From: Candidatus Eiseniibacteriota bacterium | Lineage (GTDB): Bacteria; Arandabacterota; Arandabacteria; JAGLYR01 | Direction of reading: 5' to 3' | Assembly (NCBI GenBank): GCA_023132135.1 | Contig: JAGLYR010000238.1 | Span: forward strand, 1 to 19,455 | Length of the DNA stretch: 19,455 nucleotides | Shown: one piece after another, positions 1-8,100 of the stretch | Layout of the letters: the number at the start of each line of letters is the position of its first letter | Numbering within the stretch: position 1 is the first letter of the stretch | Notes under the pieces: model-generated | The model's input: the letters and a program-made list of their open reading frames with translations, nothing else | Database searches by the model: none | What the model was told of the DNA's origin: nothing | Made by a program: the position numbers and the translations under genes

Positions 1-24
1 GGACTTCTAACACCGGCCGTGACA
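1..24. repeat. Left copy of 24-bp terminal inverted repeat
   Basis: The first 24 bases, beginning GGACTTCTAACACC, are the exact reverse complement of bases 19432-19455. Base 25 onward no longer matches. This copy lies inside the AbiEi-like reading frame, where it encodes a family-compatible LSRPVLEV stretch, so it looks native here. It may reflect a contig-end k-mer overlap rather than a transposon end. Confidence 0.9.
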
Positions 25-451
25 GGGGAGGCTGGTCGGCAAGGCGGTACAGACCGCGAGACACGGCTTCGAGGACTCCGTTGTCTCTCATCCAGTACAG
101 GGTATGGGGCGCAATGCCCAGCTTCAGAGCGTCCCTGGTTCGCACCAGCCCACCCTTTGTGCGTATTGCTCGGATCGCAGTCTGCACGCTTCTTCTCGCC
201 AGGGGACTCCAACTTCTCCGACCCTGTCCAGTTCGTTTTTTACTCCTTGTCTTGCCGGCTTTGTCTTTGGCCACTTCACGAGGTACATCACTCAGCCGAT
301 AGAGACCCCACTCTTCTCTGACGAGCAGAGCCGTATCACGCATGTCATATAGGGTCCTCGGATGAATGCCCCGCCGCAGTGCCTCGCCTGTGCGGATCAT
401 GCCGCCGTTTGCCCTGATCTTGATGATAGCTTCTCGAAAGGATTCCCTCAC
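1..451 (-). CDS. AbiEi-type antitoxin with two tandem N-terminal winged-helix domains (partial, runs off left edge)
   Basis: The frame is open from a GTG at 451 to the window edge, giving 150 residues without a stop. Two related units are visible. Residues 16-56 contain GGMIRTGEALRRGIHPRTLY and then WGLYRLSDVP. Residues 100-150 contain GGLVRTRDALKLGIAPHTLY and then RGLYRLADQPPLSRPVLEV. Both match the wHTH domain at the N-terminus of AbiEi antitoxins (type IV abortive-infection toxin-antitoxin systems), which in the family binds and represses its own promoter. A basic linker (residues 63-88) joins them. Family members normally have one such domain, so this is an internal duplication. The start is a GTG with a distant purine-rich AAGGGAG about 11 nt upstream; no ATG is available, and GTG at codon 90 would give a single-domain form. 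The C-terminal part and any AbiEii toxin would lie left of the window. Family assignment is fairly firm; partner and function are inferred. Confidence 0.78.
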   Translation of the reverse strand, partial: MRESFREAIIKIRANGGMIRTGEALRRGIHPRTLYDMRDTALLVREEWGLYRLSDVPREVAKDKAGKTRSKKRTGQGRRSWSPLARRSVQTAIRAIRTKGGLVRTRDALKLGIAPHTLYWMRDNGVLEAVSRGLYRLADQPPLSRPVLEV

Positions 452-644
452 TGTTTTCAGAACTCCCTTCCCGATAGAGGACCAGCGCTGCCATGTTTGC
501 CTGGTTCAGGGCAGCTGGCAGGACTTACGACCGGTGCCATTCTAGACGCACCTCCAGGGCAGCGCAAGTATTTTATCCATTTATCCTTCTTATTCGTTAA
601 CTTCTAAATAGTTACATCTCATATTCTCATTCCATTTCTGTATA

Positions 645-673
645 ATTATACCTTCACTTAGCGATAAAATGAA
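645..673 (-). promoter_or_regulatory. Candidate sigma70-like promoter toward the AbiEi-like gene
   Basis: On the minus strand a perfect TATAAT (650-645) is preceded, after 17 nt, by TTCATT (673-668), a poor -35 with three of six consensus bases. It would give a leader of nearly 190 nt before the GTG at 451. The perfect -10 sits in AT-rich DNA where such matches arise easily, so this is a weak call. Confidence 0.25.
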
Positions 674-769
674 GGTGTTTTTATACTGATTCTCACTCCA
701 AATTCCCACTTCCTTTCTTCAATACTCTTTTGGATTTCTTTTTCCTCTTCCTCATCATTATCTCTTCTA

Positions 770-809
770 TTTCTTTTTCTTTTTTTCTTCTTCTTTTTCC
801 TTTCTTCCC
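770..809 (+). repeat. 40-nt homopyrimidine tract
   Basis: All 40 plus-strand bases are C or T, mostly T. It is followed at 856-866 by 11 consecutive G. It is low-complexity sequence with triplex-forming potential and no coding content. Confidence 0.85.
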
Positions 810-1172
810 ATCCCAAGGCCACCATTGCCCCAGATAACCTACCCTACATGTGCTCGGGGGGGGGGGCAAGATACTCATCCGATACTTCCGTGACAGTCCA
901 GTAGTGGTGCAGGGCACCCATGTGTGTGTGCGAATGCTGCTGCGTGAATCGTCAGCAAGCTGTTGGCAGACATTCAGAATACATTGAGATGGAACAGCAC
1001 TGCCGTTCGTCCCAAGTTTCCACACAAATCTCTCCCCAGCAAACTCAATCCCCCCGACAGAAATCTGGCAGTCAGAATCCGCATTCAAGCCTTTCAGTAC
1101 CGGCCTTGATGTGATATCATTGATGAATGTCAAGCTTGGGTTCATCAACAGGTCTTCCTCCCGGAGGCTGCG

Positions 1173-3260
1173 ATGCGATTCCTCGCCAGCTCCACTTGCC
1201 TACTTCTTCTGATTGTTTCCCCAGCATCGGCCGATTTCCTCGACACGTTCAGCTACCCGGACGGGACATTCCCACCGGAGTACGAATGGACGGGAGATCC
1301 GACGGGCGGCGGTTGGTTCCTGGTCCAGGACGAGACCTTTGCCCATGCCGAAGGTGGACACGTCCATTTCTTCCGTCCGGGGAGCATTGCAGGGAGAGGA
1401 GAATACGAGTTTGACTATTTGGGCGACGACTGGACCTTCGCCTGGCGGATTACACATGGCAATCCCGGATTTGGCTATTGCCTCCTTCTCCACCCAGGGT
1501 TTGTGCTCGTAGAGGGCTGGTGGTATACGCCCTATGGCTATCCTGATGGCCAGTACATGTACCATAATCCATGGGACATCAGGACCATAGAGAGTCCGTA
1601 TGACCCAGGGCCCGGCTGGCACCACGTCAGGATTGTCGACGACTACGAGCATGTTCGGATTTACGTGGATGAAGACCTGATCTTCGAGGAACCCGTAATG
1701 GGATTGTCCGACGGATACATCGGATTGGGCTCTGGCTCCAATTCCGGTGTAGGTTTCCCTGCCTTTGACAACGTGGGCTACACTTGGGCTCCTCCACCTT
1801 CAGGGCGCGTCTGGCACGTGCCGGGCGATGCACCGACGATTCAGGCCGGCATTGACTCAGCAGCTGCAGGTGACACCGTCCTCGTGGCGTGTGGTACCTA
1901 CTACGAACATGATATCGACATGAAATCCGATATTTGGCTTCGCAGCGAAAGCGGCGACCCCGACTGCGTGACCGTCCACGCTCAGAACATGGGCCCGGTG
2001 ATTATATGTCGGAACCTGCCGGCCACTGCGTGGATCGAGGGTTTCACGTTCACCGAGGGCCAAGGCGGTGAGTATGGCGGCGGAGTGCTGTGTGAACGCT
2101 CGTCTCCGACCCTCATGAACTGTCTGTTCAATGTCAACCGGGCCTCAGCCGGCGGTGGCATGTACTGCGTTGACTCTTTTCCGACGCTCATCAACTGCGT
2201 GTTCACTGGCAACCGGGCTCCGACGGGGGCCGGAATGTGCTGCTTCGACTCCTCTCCGGCTCTCACCGGCTGCGCATTCTACAGCAACTTTGCCGAGGAC
2301 GATGGGGTCGATTACGGTGGGGGAGGAGCGTGCTGTTCGGGCGGTGCTCCGGTCTTCGCTGACTGCCATTTCTTGGACAATGCCGCCCTAATGTCGGGTG
2401 GGGGCATGGTCTGCAGACACTCGTTCTTGACAATGAGCGACTGTGTCTTCGAGGGCAATACGACTTGCCAGCTTCTCACGAATGGTGGCGCGGGTCTCTG
2501 TTGCTGGGGCGGTTCAACGACGCTAACACGTTGCACGTTCCAGAACAACACATCGCGTTACGGAGGAGCCGGTGCTGGCATGGTCAGCACCGGCTCGGCT
2601 TTCCTCACCGACTGCGTCTTCTCTCAAAACTGGGCTGACGGCGGGCCGGGCGGCGGGATGCACTACCACGGGGAATCACTGACTCTCGTCGGATGCAGCT
2701 TCCTCAACAACAATGCCAATGATGGCGGCGGACTGGTCGCTGCCGGAGCCTCCACTACGCTCGAGCAATGCTTCTTCCACGGAAACCGGGCAGGACACGG
2801 CGGCGGGATGCACTTGGGCGCGTCCTCTGTGACACTGTCCAATTGCACGCTATCCGGCAACTCGGGTACGTACGGGGCCGGGATCAAGTGCACAGGCTCC
2901 TGCCCTGTTCTGGAAAACACTATCATTGCTTTTGGGATTGATGGGGAAGCCATTTGTTGTGATCCCGCAGCTCCCCCTACACTGAGTTGCTGTGACATCT
3001 ATGGCAATGAAGATGGCGACTGGGTCGGCTGCATCGAGGACCAGTACGGCATCAACGGCAACTTCTCAGCGTGCCCGCAGTTCTGTGATCCGGTGAACGA
3101 TGATTATTCACTTCAGGACTGCTCCCCGTGTGCTCCGGGCAATCACCCCGAAGGATACGACTGCGGACTCATCGGCGCGTACGGCGTCGGCTGCGACTGT
3201 GGTATGCCATCACGGGTTGAAAGGACGACGTGGTCTTCTATCAAAGCCCATTTCCGCTAG
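1173..3260 (+). CDS. Secreted right-handed parallel beta-helix protein with N-terminal lectin-like domain and TTW tail
   Basis: This is a 695-residue exported protein. Residues 1-20 form a signal peptide (MRFLASSTCLLLLIVSPASA, cut before DFLDTF). Residues 21-205 resemble a LamG/concanavalin-like beta-sandwich (WHHVRIVDDYEHVRIYVD, then GYIGLGSGSN). From about residue 212 a beta-helix begins with APTIQAGIDSAAAGDTVLV, typical of pectate-lyase-like and DUF1565-type starts. It continues as many coils of the pattern SxPTLxxCxFxxNxAxxGGGM, like chlamydial Pmp repeats, with regularly placed Cys. No catalytic set is recognisable, so adhesion or surface binding is more likely than polysaccharide lysis. 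The C-terminus is VERTTWSSIKAHFR, a tail shared with the protein ending at 4922. The ATG has GGAGG at 1163-1167, 5 nt upstream. It is the first gene of a three-gene operon. Confidence 0.85.
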   Translation: MRFLASSTCLLLLIVSPASADFLDTFSYPDGTFPPEYEWTGDPTGGGWFLVQDETFAHAEGGHVHFFRPGSIAGRGEYEFDYLGDDWTFAWRITHGNPGFGYCLLLHPGFVLVEGWWYTPYGYPDGQYMYHNPWDIRTIESPYDPGPGWHHVRIVDDYEHVRIYVDEDLIFEEPVMGLSDGYIGLGSGSNSGVGFPAFDNVGYTWAPPPSGRVWHVPGDAPTIQAGIDSAAAGDTVLVACGTYYEHDIDMKSDIWLRSESGDPDCVTVHAQNMGPVIICRNLPATAWIEGFTFTEGQGGEYGGGVLCERSSPTLMNCLFNVNRASAGGGMYCVDSFPTLINCVFTGNRAPTGAGMCCFDSSPALTGCAFYSNFAEDDGVDYGGGGACCSGGAPVFADCHFLDNAALMSGGGMVCRHSFLTMSDCVFEGNTTCQLLTNGGAGLCCWGGSTTLTRCTFQNNTSRYGGAGAGMVSTGSAFLTDCVFSQNWADGGPGGGMHYHGESLTLVGCSFLNNNANDGGGLVAAGASTTLEQCFFHGNRAGHGGGMHLGASSVTLSNCTLSGNSGTYGAGIKCTGSCPVLENTIIAFGIDGEAICCDPAAPPTLSCCDIYGNEDGDWVGCIEDQYGINGNFSACPQFCDPVNDDYSLQDCSPCAPGNHPEGYDCGLIGAYGVGCDCGMPSRVERTTWSSIKAHFR

Positions 3261-3270
3261 GAGGTGTACG

Positions 3271-4017
3271 ATGACACGCTCAGGCATTGCTTCGATTCTC
3301 GTCACTGCGGTAGCAGTGCTTCTGATCCCACACATAGGCTGTCAGGGCCCACTGGACTCGACGGAAGAGAGGGCCTCATCTCCCGGCCCGATCTCCGTCT
3401 CGCAGATCCCGTTCCCCGTGCCAGAGAGATTCGCTGCAACCGACGACAGCACGCTCTTTGGGGTCGGCTTCGTCGACGACATGCAAACACCCGTGACAGT
3501 GGATCTCGAGACCTTCCAGTACACCTGGGTTCTTGAAGGAGTGCACTTCGACTCCCTGGTCGTGGACCAGTACGGATGCGAGTACTACTACTATACTGGC
3601 GGAACTTTCAGGATCTACGAGGACTCGAACTGGAACGCGTTCTACAGCGACATGAATTGTGTGCCTCCCGACTGGACCGGGGAAATCAGTAACCAGCGGA
3701 CCTTCAGGGACGGCGAGATGATCCTGGGGGGAGAATTCCGGTATCTGGTTCTCGATTACTTTCCAGCTTACGGGTTCGGCTACTACTCGGGAGTTCTGGA
3801 GCTAACAGAGGGCACGCACCTTTTCGAGATCCCGGAATGGATCAGGTACCCGTGGTTCTTGACAGGTCCTGTGGAGGCACTGTGGGGTTGTGTCCCGGAC
3901 GGCTACGAGCTTAGGTTCGACGGACAGCTTGTTGGTCACGGGAAGTGGGTGACATACACCATGGAATGTTGGGGATTCGCGCATCAGTTGAACTGGCTTG
4001 GAGGGGACACACCATGA
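3271..4017 (+). CDS. Probable lipoprotein of unknown function
   Basis: This 248-residue protein starts at ATG 3271, chosen for AGGAGG just upstream (about 3259-3264, overlapping the stop of the previous gene) and a signal peptide directly after it (MTRSGIASILVTAVAVLLIP). A longer frame upstream to 3100 merely overlaps the beta-helix gene. The hydrophobic stretch ends in HIGC, so lipidation at Cys28 is likely, although His at -3 is off-consensus. The body is beta-rich and aromatic, with segments such as YYYYTGGTFRIYEDSNW and GEMILGGEFRYLVLDYF. It resembles repetitive sandwich regions of PEP-CTERM-type secreted proteins, but I cannot name a family. It lacks the TTW tail. It sits 10 nt after the beta-helix gene, and its stop overlaps the next start in ATGA, so translational coupling is likely. 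Confidence 0.75.
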   Translation: MTRSGIASILVTAVAVLLIPHIGCQGPLDSTEERASSPGPISVSQIPFPVPERFAATDDSTLFGVGFVDDMQTPVTVDLETFQYTWVLEGVHFDSLVVDQYGCEYYYYTGGTFRIYEDSNWNAFYSDMNCVPPDWTGEISNQRTFRDGEMILGGEFRYLVLDYFPAYGFGYYSGVLELTEGTHLFEIPEWIRYPWFLTGPVEALWGCVPDGYELRFDGQLVGHGKWVTYTMECWGFAHQLNWLGGDTP

Positions 4018-4922
4018 AACGCTTCATGTACGCATCGATCGGAATTCTAGCCCTGATCTTTTTCCAGCTCGGGGCCATGGCCGCTTGTGATGACAATCTC
4101 ATCGCGGAAGAGGTGCTGAGCTTCTCCGGACCAGAGCACATCGGTGACGAAACGTGGCCGGGATGCGTTCCAGAAGCCCCCAGTGGACTGTCTCTCAGCC
4201 TGCCCTTTGAGATCCCGTTTGAGCCAGAGGAGGCATACCTGCAGTTTGAGGCCGCTCAAGTCTACCTCGACGCCGATTCGGTGTTGATCAACGGTCAGCT
4301 AGTCGACCTGCTACAGGTTGGTGTGGATGACTGCTCGATCTACGACACCATTCTCTCCGCAGACGTTTCGCCGTTTGTCCACGCTGGCGCCAATGAGATC
4401 GTCATCACATGCGATCAGACCTCGGGCAACTATGACGACATCTGGATCCGGGAACTCGTGATCACGGCCTCGCCATGCAGCTCGCCACCCGGAGAGGAAG
4501 TGCTCAGTTTCGCTGGACCGGAACACATTGGCGACGAAACGTGGCCGGGATGCATTCCAGATACCCCTAGTGGATTGTCCCTTACCTTGCCCTTTGAGAT
4601 CCCGTTTGAGCCAGAGCAAGCGTACCTGCAGCTTGAGGCCGCGCAAGTCTACTTCGGCGGAAATTCGGTTTCGATCAACGGCCAGATAGTCGGCCTGCTG
4701 GCAATTCGGACTGATGACTGCGCTGTCTACGACACGTTCTTCTCAGCGGACGTTTCGCCGTTTGTCCACGCTGGCGCCAATGAGATCGTCATCACGTGCG
4801 ATCAGGAGTCGGGGTACTATGACGACATTTGGATCCGAGAACTCATAATCACCGCCTCTCCCGAGGGCTCAACTGCTGCGGAGAAGACTACGTGGTCCCA
4901 GCTCAAGTCTGAGTTCAAGTAG
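4014..4922 (+). CDS. Secreted protein of two near-identical 129-residue repeats, with TTW tail
   Basis: This is a 302-residue protein. The start at 4014 overlaps the preceding stop by 4 nt and is served by GGAGGGG about 9 nt upstream; the frame also extends upstream to 3945 but without a signal. Residues 1-23 are a signal peptide (MKRFMYASIGILALIFFQLG, then AMA). Two repeats follow (residues 32-160 and 161-289), both starting EEVLSF[SA]GPEHIGDETWPGC and ending YYDDIWIREL[VI]ITASP-like. The elements S[VI]xINGQ[LI]V and ANEIVITCDQ suggest a jelly-roll or galactose-binding-like fold, which I infer rather than recognise. Each repeat has matching cysteines. The tail AEKTTWSQLKSEFK parallels the end of the beta-helix protein. 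It is the last gene of the operon and is followed by a hairpin at 5074-5110. Confidence 0.8.
   Translation: MKRFMYASIGILALIFFQLGAMAACDDNLIAEEVLSFSGPEHIGDETWPGCVPEAPSGLSLSLPFEIPFEPEEAYLQFEAAQVYLDADSVLINGQLVDLLQVGVDDCSIYDTILSADVSPFVHAGANEIVITCDQTSGNYDDIWIRELVITASPCSSPPGEEVLSFAGPEHIGDETWPGCIPDTPSGLSLTLPFEIPFEPEQAYLQLEAAQVYFGGNSVSINGQIVGLLAIRTDDCAVYDTFFSADVSPFVHAGANEIVITCDQESGYYDDIWIRELIITASPEGSTAAEKTTWSQLKSEFK
4107..4880 (+). repeat. Tandem intragenic duplication, 387-bp period
   Basis: Units 4107-4493 and 4494-4880 are direct repeats offset by exactly 387 bp (129 codons). Long identical stretches, such as the block from 4362 and its copy from 4749, include silent positions, which indicates a recent duplication or gene conversion. 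Confidence 0.88.
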
Positions 4923-5073
4923 ACCTGACGGCCAGAATGACCAAAAACCGTTAGCAGATCGTTAGCAACGTCCCGGAACCGATTGATGGGCAAGTGGTTG
5001 GAGAGCGGGATTGGGTAATGAACCCAACGGTCATACAGGAGTGCAGGATCTCGCACGAAGACCGACTAACAGT

Positions 5074-5110
5074 GGAGGAGCAAGTGCACCCCCAGCCCAC
5101 TTGCCCCTCC
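5074..5110 (+). terminator. Probable intrinsic terminator of the secreted-protein operon
   Basis: GGAGGAGCAAGTG (5074-5086) pairs with CACTTGCCCCTCC (5098-5110). This is a 13-bp stem with one mismatch and an 11-nt loop. A short GTTTT follows at about 5117-5120. It lies between convergent genes, 150 nt past the stop at 4922 and 38 nt past the lipoprotein stop on the other strand. The U-tract is short and displaced, so termination strength is uncertain. Confidence 0.5.
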
Positions 5111-5147
5111 GGTTGAGTTTTCGGTGTGCCCTTCGCTCACCGTCTCG

Positions 5148-8100
5148 TCAATCAGCCTTCGGCTCCATGTCTTCCAGTTCTCCGACGACGAGCTCAACGG
5201 GGATGATCCCTCCGCTGGCTGCCTTGCTCGATGCACAAACCCCTTCGAATTCGTAGTAGATCCAGTAGTCATTGTTGGAAGGGTTGAAGTCGTAGGTTAC
5301 AAACACAATATCCTTGTAGCAGGCTGGCCACGCCACGTTGTTCGTGCCCACCAGAATCTTCCGGTACCCTGCCGAATTCGAATACGGCCAGTTGAAGGTT
5401 GGGGAGTACTTCCGGCATGATGTGCTCGGGTTCTCGATGTGGAACTCACGGCCGTCGATCTCGACCAGGATTTCCGCACAGGTGTTCTCAGCATCCGCCC
5501 TGAACTTCATCCTTAGTTTCGTGCATCCTGCTGGGATGTAAACTCCGCCATGACCATTCTGCTTCAGATACCAACCCCGCTCCCACGTGGCATCTCCGTT
5601 AACTCGCCAACCCTTTTCGCAGTGATTCCAGCTGGGATCCTCATATGACACCCCGGATTTCATAAGAGTCATCTCACTCGCCGACCAACGGTTTGATTCA
5701 AAATAGACACCAGAAGCAGTCGGCTTGAGCATGATGTAGGCCGTCTCCGCCCCCTCGCCGCTGCAGCTGACATCATCGCATGCTGCTCCAGTGCTGATGG
5801 TGCAGTTGCTGCGGCCCGGACTCGTCGGACGATAGCGCACCGCGACTGTCCGCCGCTGTCCGGGATTCAGAGTGTAAGAACCACTCCCAGAGACGATGCT
5901 GAAACGCGTGCAGTTCTCGGACACCTGTCCCGAGATGGGGCAGGGGCTTGAGCTTGGACAATGGATTGTGAACTCCAGATCTTGTGAGTTCCCTACGCAA
6001 ACATCTCCGAAGTCCAAGGTCCTGGGGCTCACCGAGCACCTTCCCTCAACACCGACACCTCTACAGGAGACATCCGAGCATCCGGTCCCGGTGCTGATCG
6101 TGCAGTTCTTGGTACCGGAGGAGCCGGGGCTGAATCGCACGGTGACCTTTCGACTGTCCCCCGGATTGAGGGTGTATGATCCCCCGCCGGAAACGATCGT
6201 GTAGCGAGAGCAATTCTCAGAAACTCTACCCGAAATTGGGCAGGGACTTGAGCTGCCACAGCTAATCCTGAAAGTCTTGTCCTTATAGTCTCCGACGCAA
6301 ACGTCTCCGAAGTTCAGGGTCCTGGGGCTCACTCCACACGATCCTTCGACTCCGTCACCCTTCATGATGACATTTGAACAGCCTGATCCGGTATTGATGG
6401 TGCAGGTCCAGTTTCTGACCGAAGCAGGCTGGAACCGCACGGTGACAGTGAGAGCCTGGCCCGGGTTGAGTGTGAAAGAACCACTGCCTGAGACGATACT
6501 GTAGCTCGAGCAATCCCCGGAGAGGGTCCCAGAGATCGGACAGGGGCTATCGCTGTGGCAGCTGATCGTGAACCTCTTGTCTTTTGAACCACCGACGCAT
6601 ACGTCCCCGAAGTCGATTGCCGTGGGACGCACTTGGCACATTCCTCTGACCCCAACACCAGTACAGGATACGTCCGAACATCCAGACCCGGTGCTGATGG
6701 TGCAAGTCTTGGGTCCAGAGGAAGTCGGCTCAAACCGCACAGTGACTGTTCGGCTTGCTCCCGGATTCAGCGTATACGAGCCGCCCCCGGAGATAAGGCG
6801 ATAGCGCGACGAACTTGAGGACACAGTTCCGGAGATTGAACGGGGGTTCGTCGGGGGACAGGTGATCGTGAAAGTCTTGTCCTTTGAGCTACCGACACAG
6901 ATATCTCCGAAATCCAGGTTCGTTGGATTCACCACACACGAGACACAGTTGCTGTCCCCAACACCTGTACAGGACACATTGGAGCACGCAGATCCCGTGC
7001 TAATGGTGCAGGTCTTGGTTCCGGAAGAGGTGGGGCTGAACCGCACTTTGACCGTGCGCCTTTGCCCAGGGCTGAGAGTGTACGAACCGCCGCCCGAGAT
7101 GATCCTGTAATGTGCGCAGCTCTCAGAAACACTTCCCGAGATCGTACATGCGCTCGAGCTCGGGCATCTGATCTCAAAAGTCCGGTCCTCAGAAGCACCG
7201 ACACAGACATCTCCGAAGTCGAGAGTCGTAGGACTCACCTGGCACGTTCCTTCGATGCCAACACCAGTGCAGGATACGTTCGAACAATCCGACCCAGTGT
7301 CGATCACACCGGCCTTCGTTCCGGAGGAGGTGGGGCTGAATTGCACTGTGACTGTTCGGCTCTCTCCGGGACTCAGGGTGTAGGAGCCCGTGCCGGAGAC
7401 GATCTGGTAGTGCGAACTGTTTTCAGAGACCGTTCCCGATACGGAACTGGGACTGGATGGCGGGCAAGTGATCGTGAAGGTCTTACTCCTCGACTCCCCG
7501 ACACAGAGCTCCCCAAAATCGAGACTGCTCGGCTCTACCTCGCAAGCACGGCACTCAGCCCCGCTTCCCGTGCACGAAACATTCGAACAACCGGACCCGG
7601 TGTTGATGGTGCAGGTCTTGGTTCCGGAAGAGGTGGGGCTGAACCGCACTTTGACCGTGCGCCTTTGCCCAGGGCTGAGAGTGTACGAACCGCCGCCCGA
7701 GATGATCCTGTAATGTGCGCAGCTCTCAGAAACACTTCCCGAGATCGCACATGCGCTCGAGCTCGGGCATCTGATCTCAAAAGTCCGGTCCTCAGAAGCA
7801 CCGACACAGACATCTCCGAAGTCGAGAGTCGTAGGACTCACCTGGCACGTTCCTTCGATGCCAACACCAGTACAGGAAACGATTTGGCAGTCAGAGCCGG
7901 TGTGGACCTTGCACCCTTTCACGCCCGCAGACGTAGGTTGAAAGCGCACAGTGAACGTCTTAGACTGCCCTGCTGACAAACTGAAGCTAGCGTTGCCCAC
8001 CAACCCGTAGTCGTTACAGTTTTCGCTGACCGTCCCGACCAGCTGCCCCTGGCCGATGTTGGCAATCGTGAAGGCCTTGTCTTTCGAGTTCCCAACACAT

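Larger units (their letters stand above)
452..1172. other. Geneless 0.7-kb stretch with AT-rich island, homopyrimidine tract and G-run
   Basis: I find no convincing gene here. Roughly 580-830 is far more AT-rich than the rest of the window and holds a palindromic TATAATTATA (641-650). Bases 770-809 on the plus strand are pure pyrimidine, inside a broader T/C-rich stretch of about 690-810. A run of 11 G follows at 856-866. The open frame on the minus strand across 693-1148 is a product of this skew (Lys/Arg-rich low complexity) and is not called. The stretch separates the leftward AbiEi-like gene from the rightward secreted-protein operon, so it should hold promoters for both. Confidence 0.6.

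Noticed and set aside
693-1148. Minus-strand 151-codon frame with Lys/Arg-rich C-terminus
   Set aside because: It is created by the T/C-rich tract and G-run, has low-complexity composition, and shows no ribosome site or recognisable domain.
3100-3270. Longer start for the lipoprotein gene at 3100
   Set aside because: It would overlap the beta-helix gene by 160 nt and bury the signal peptide. ATG 3271 has a strong ribosome site.
7062-7976. Plus-strand 304-codon frame opposite the large lipoprotein
   Set aside because: It is an antisense shadow of the ASH repeats. It repeats because the sense gene repeats, and the sense strand has clear domains and a lipoprotein signal.
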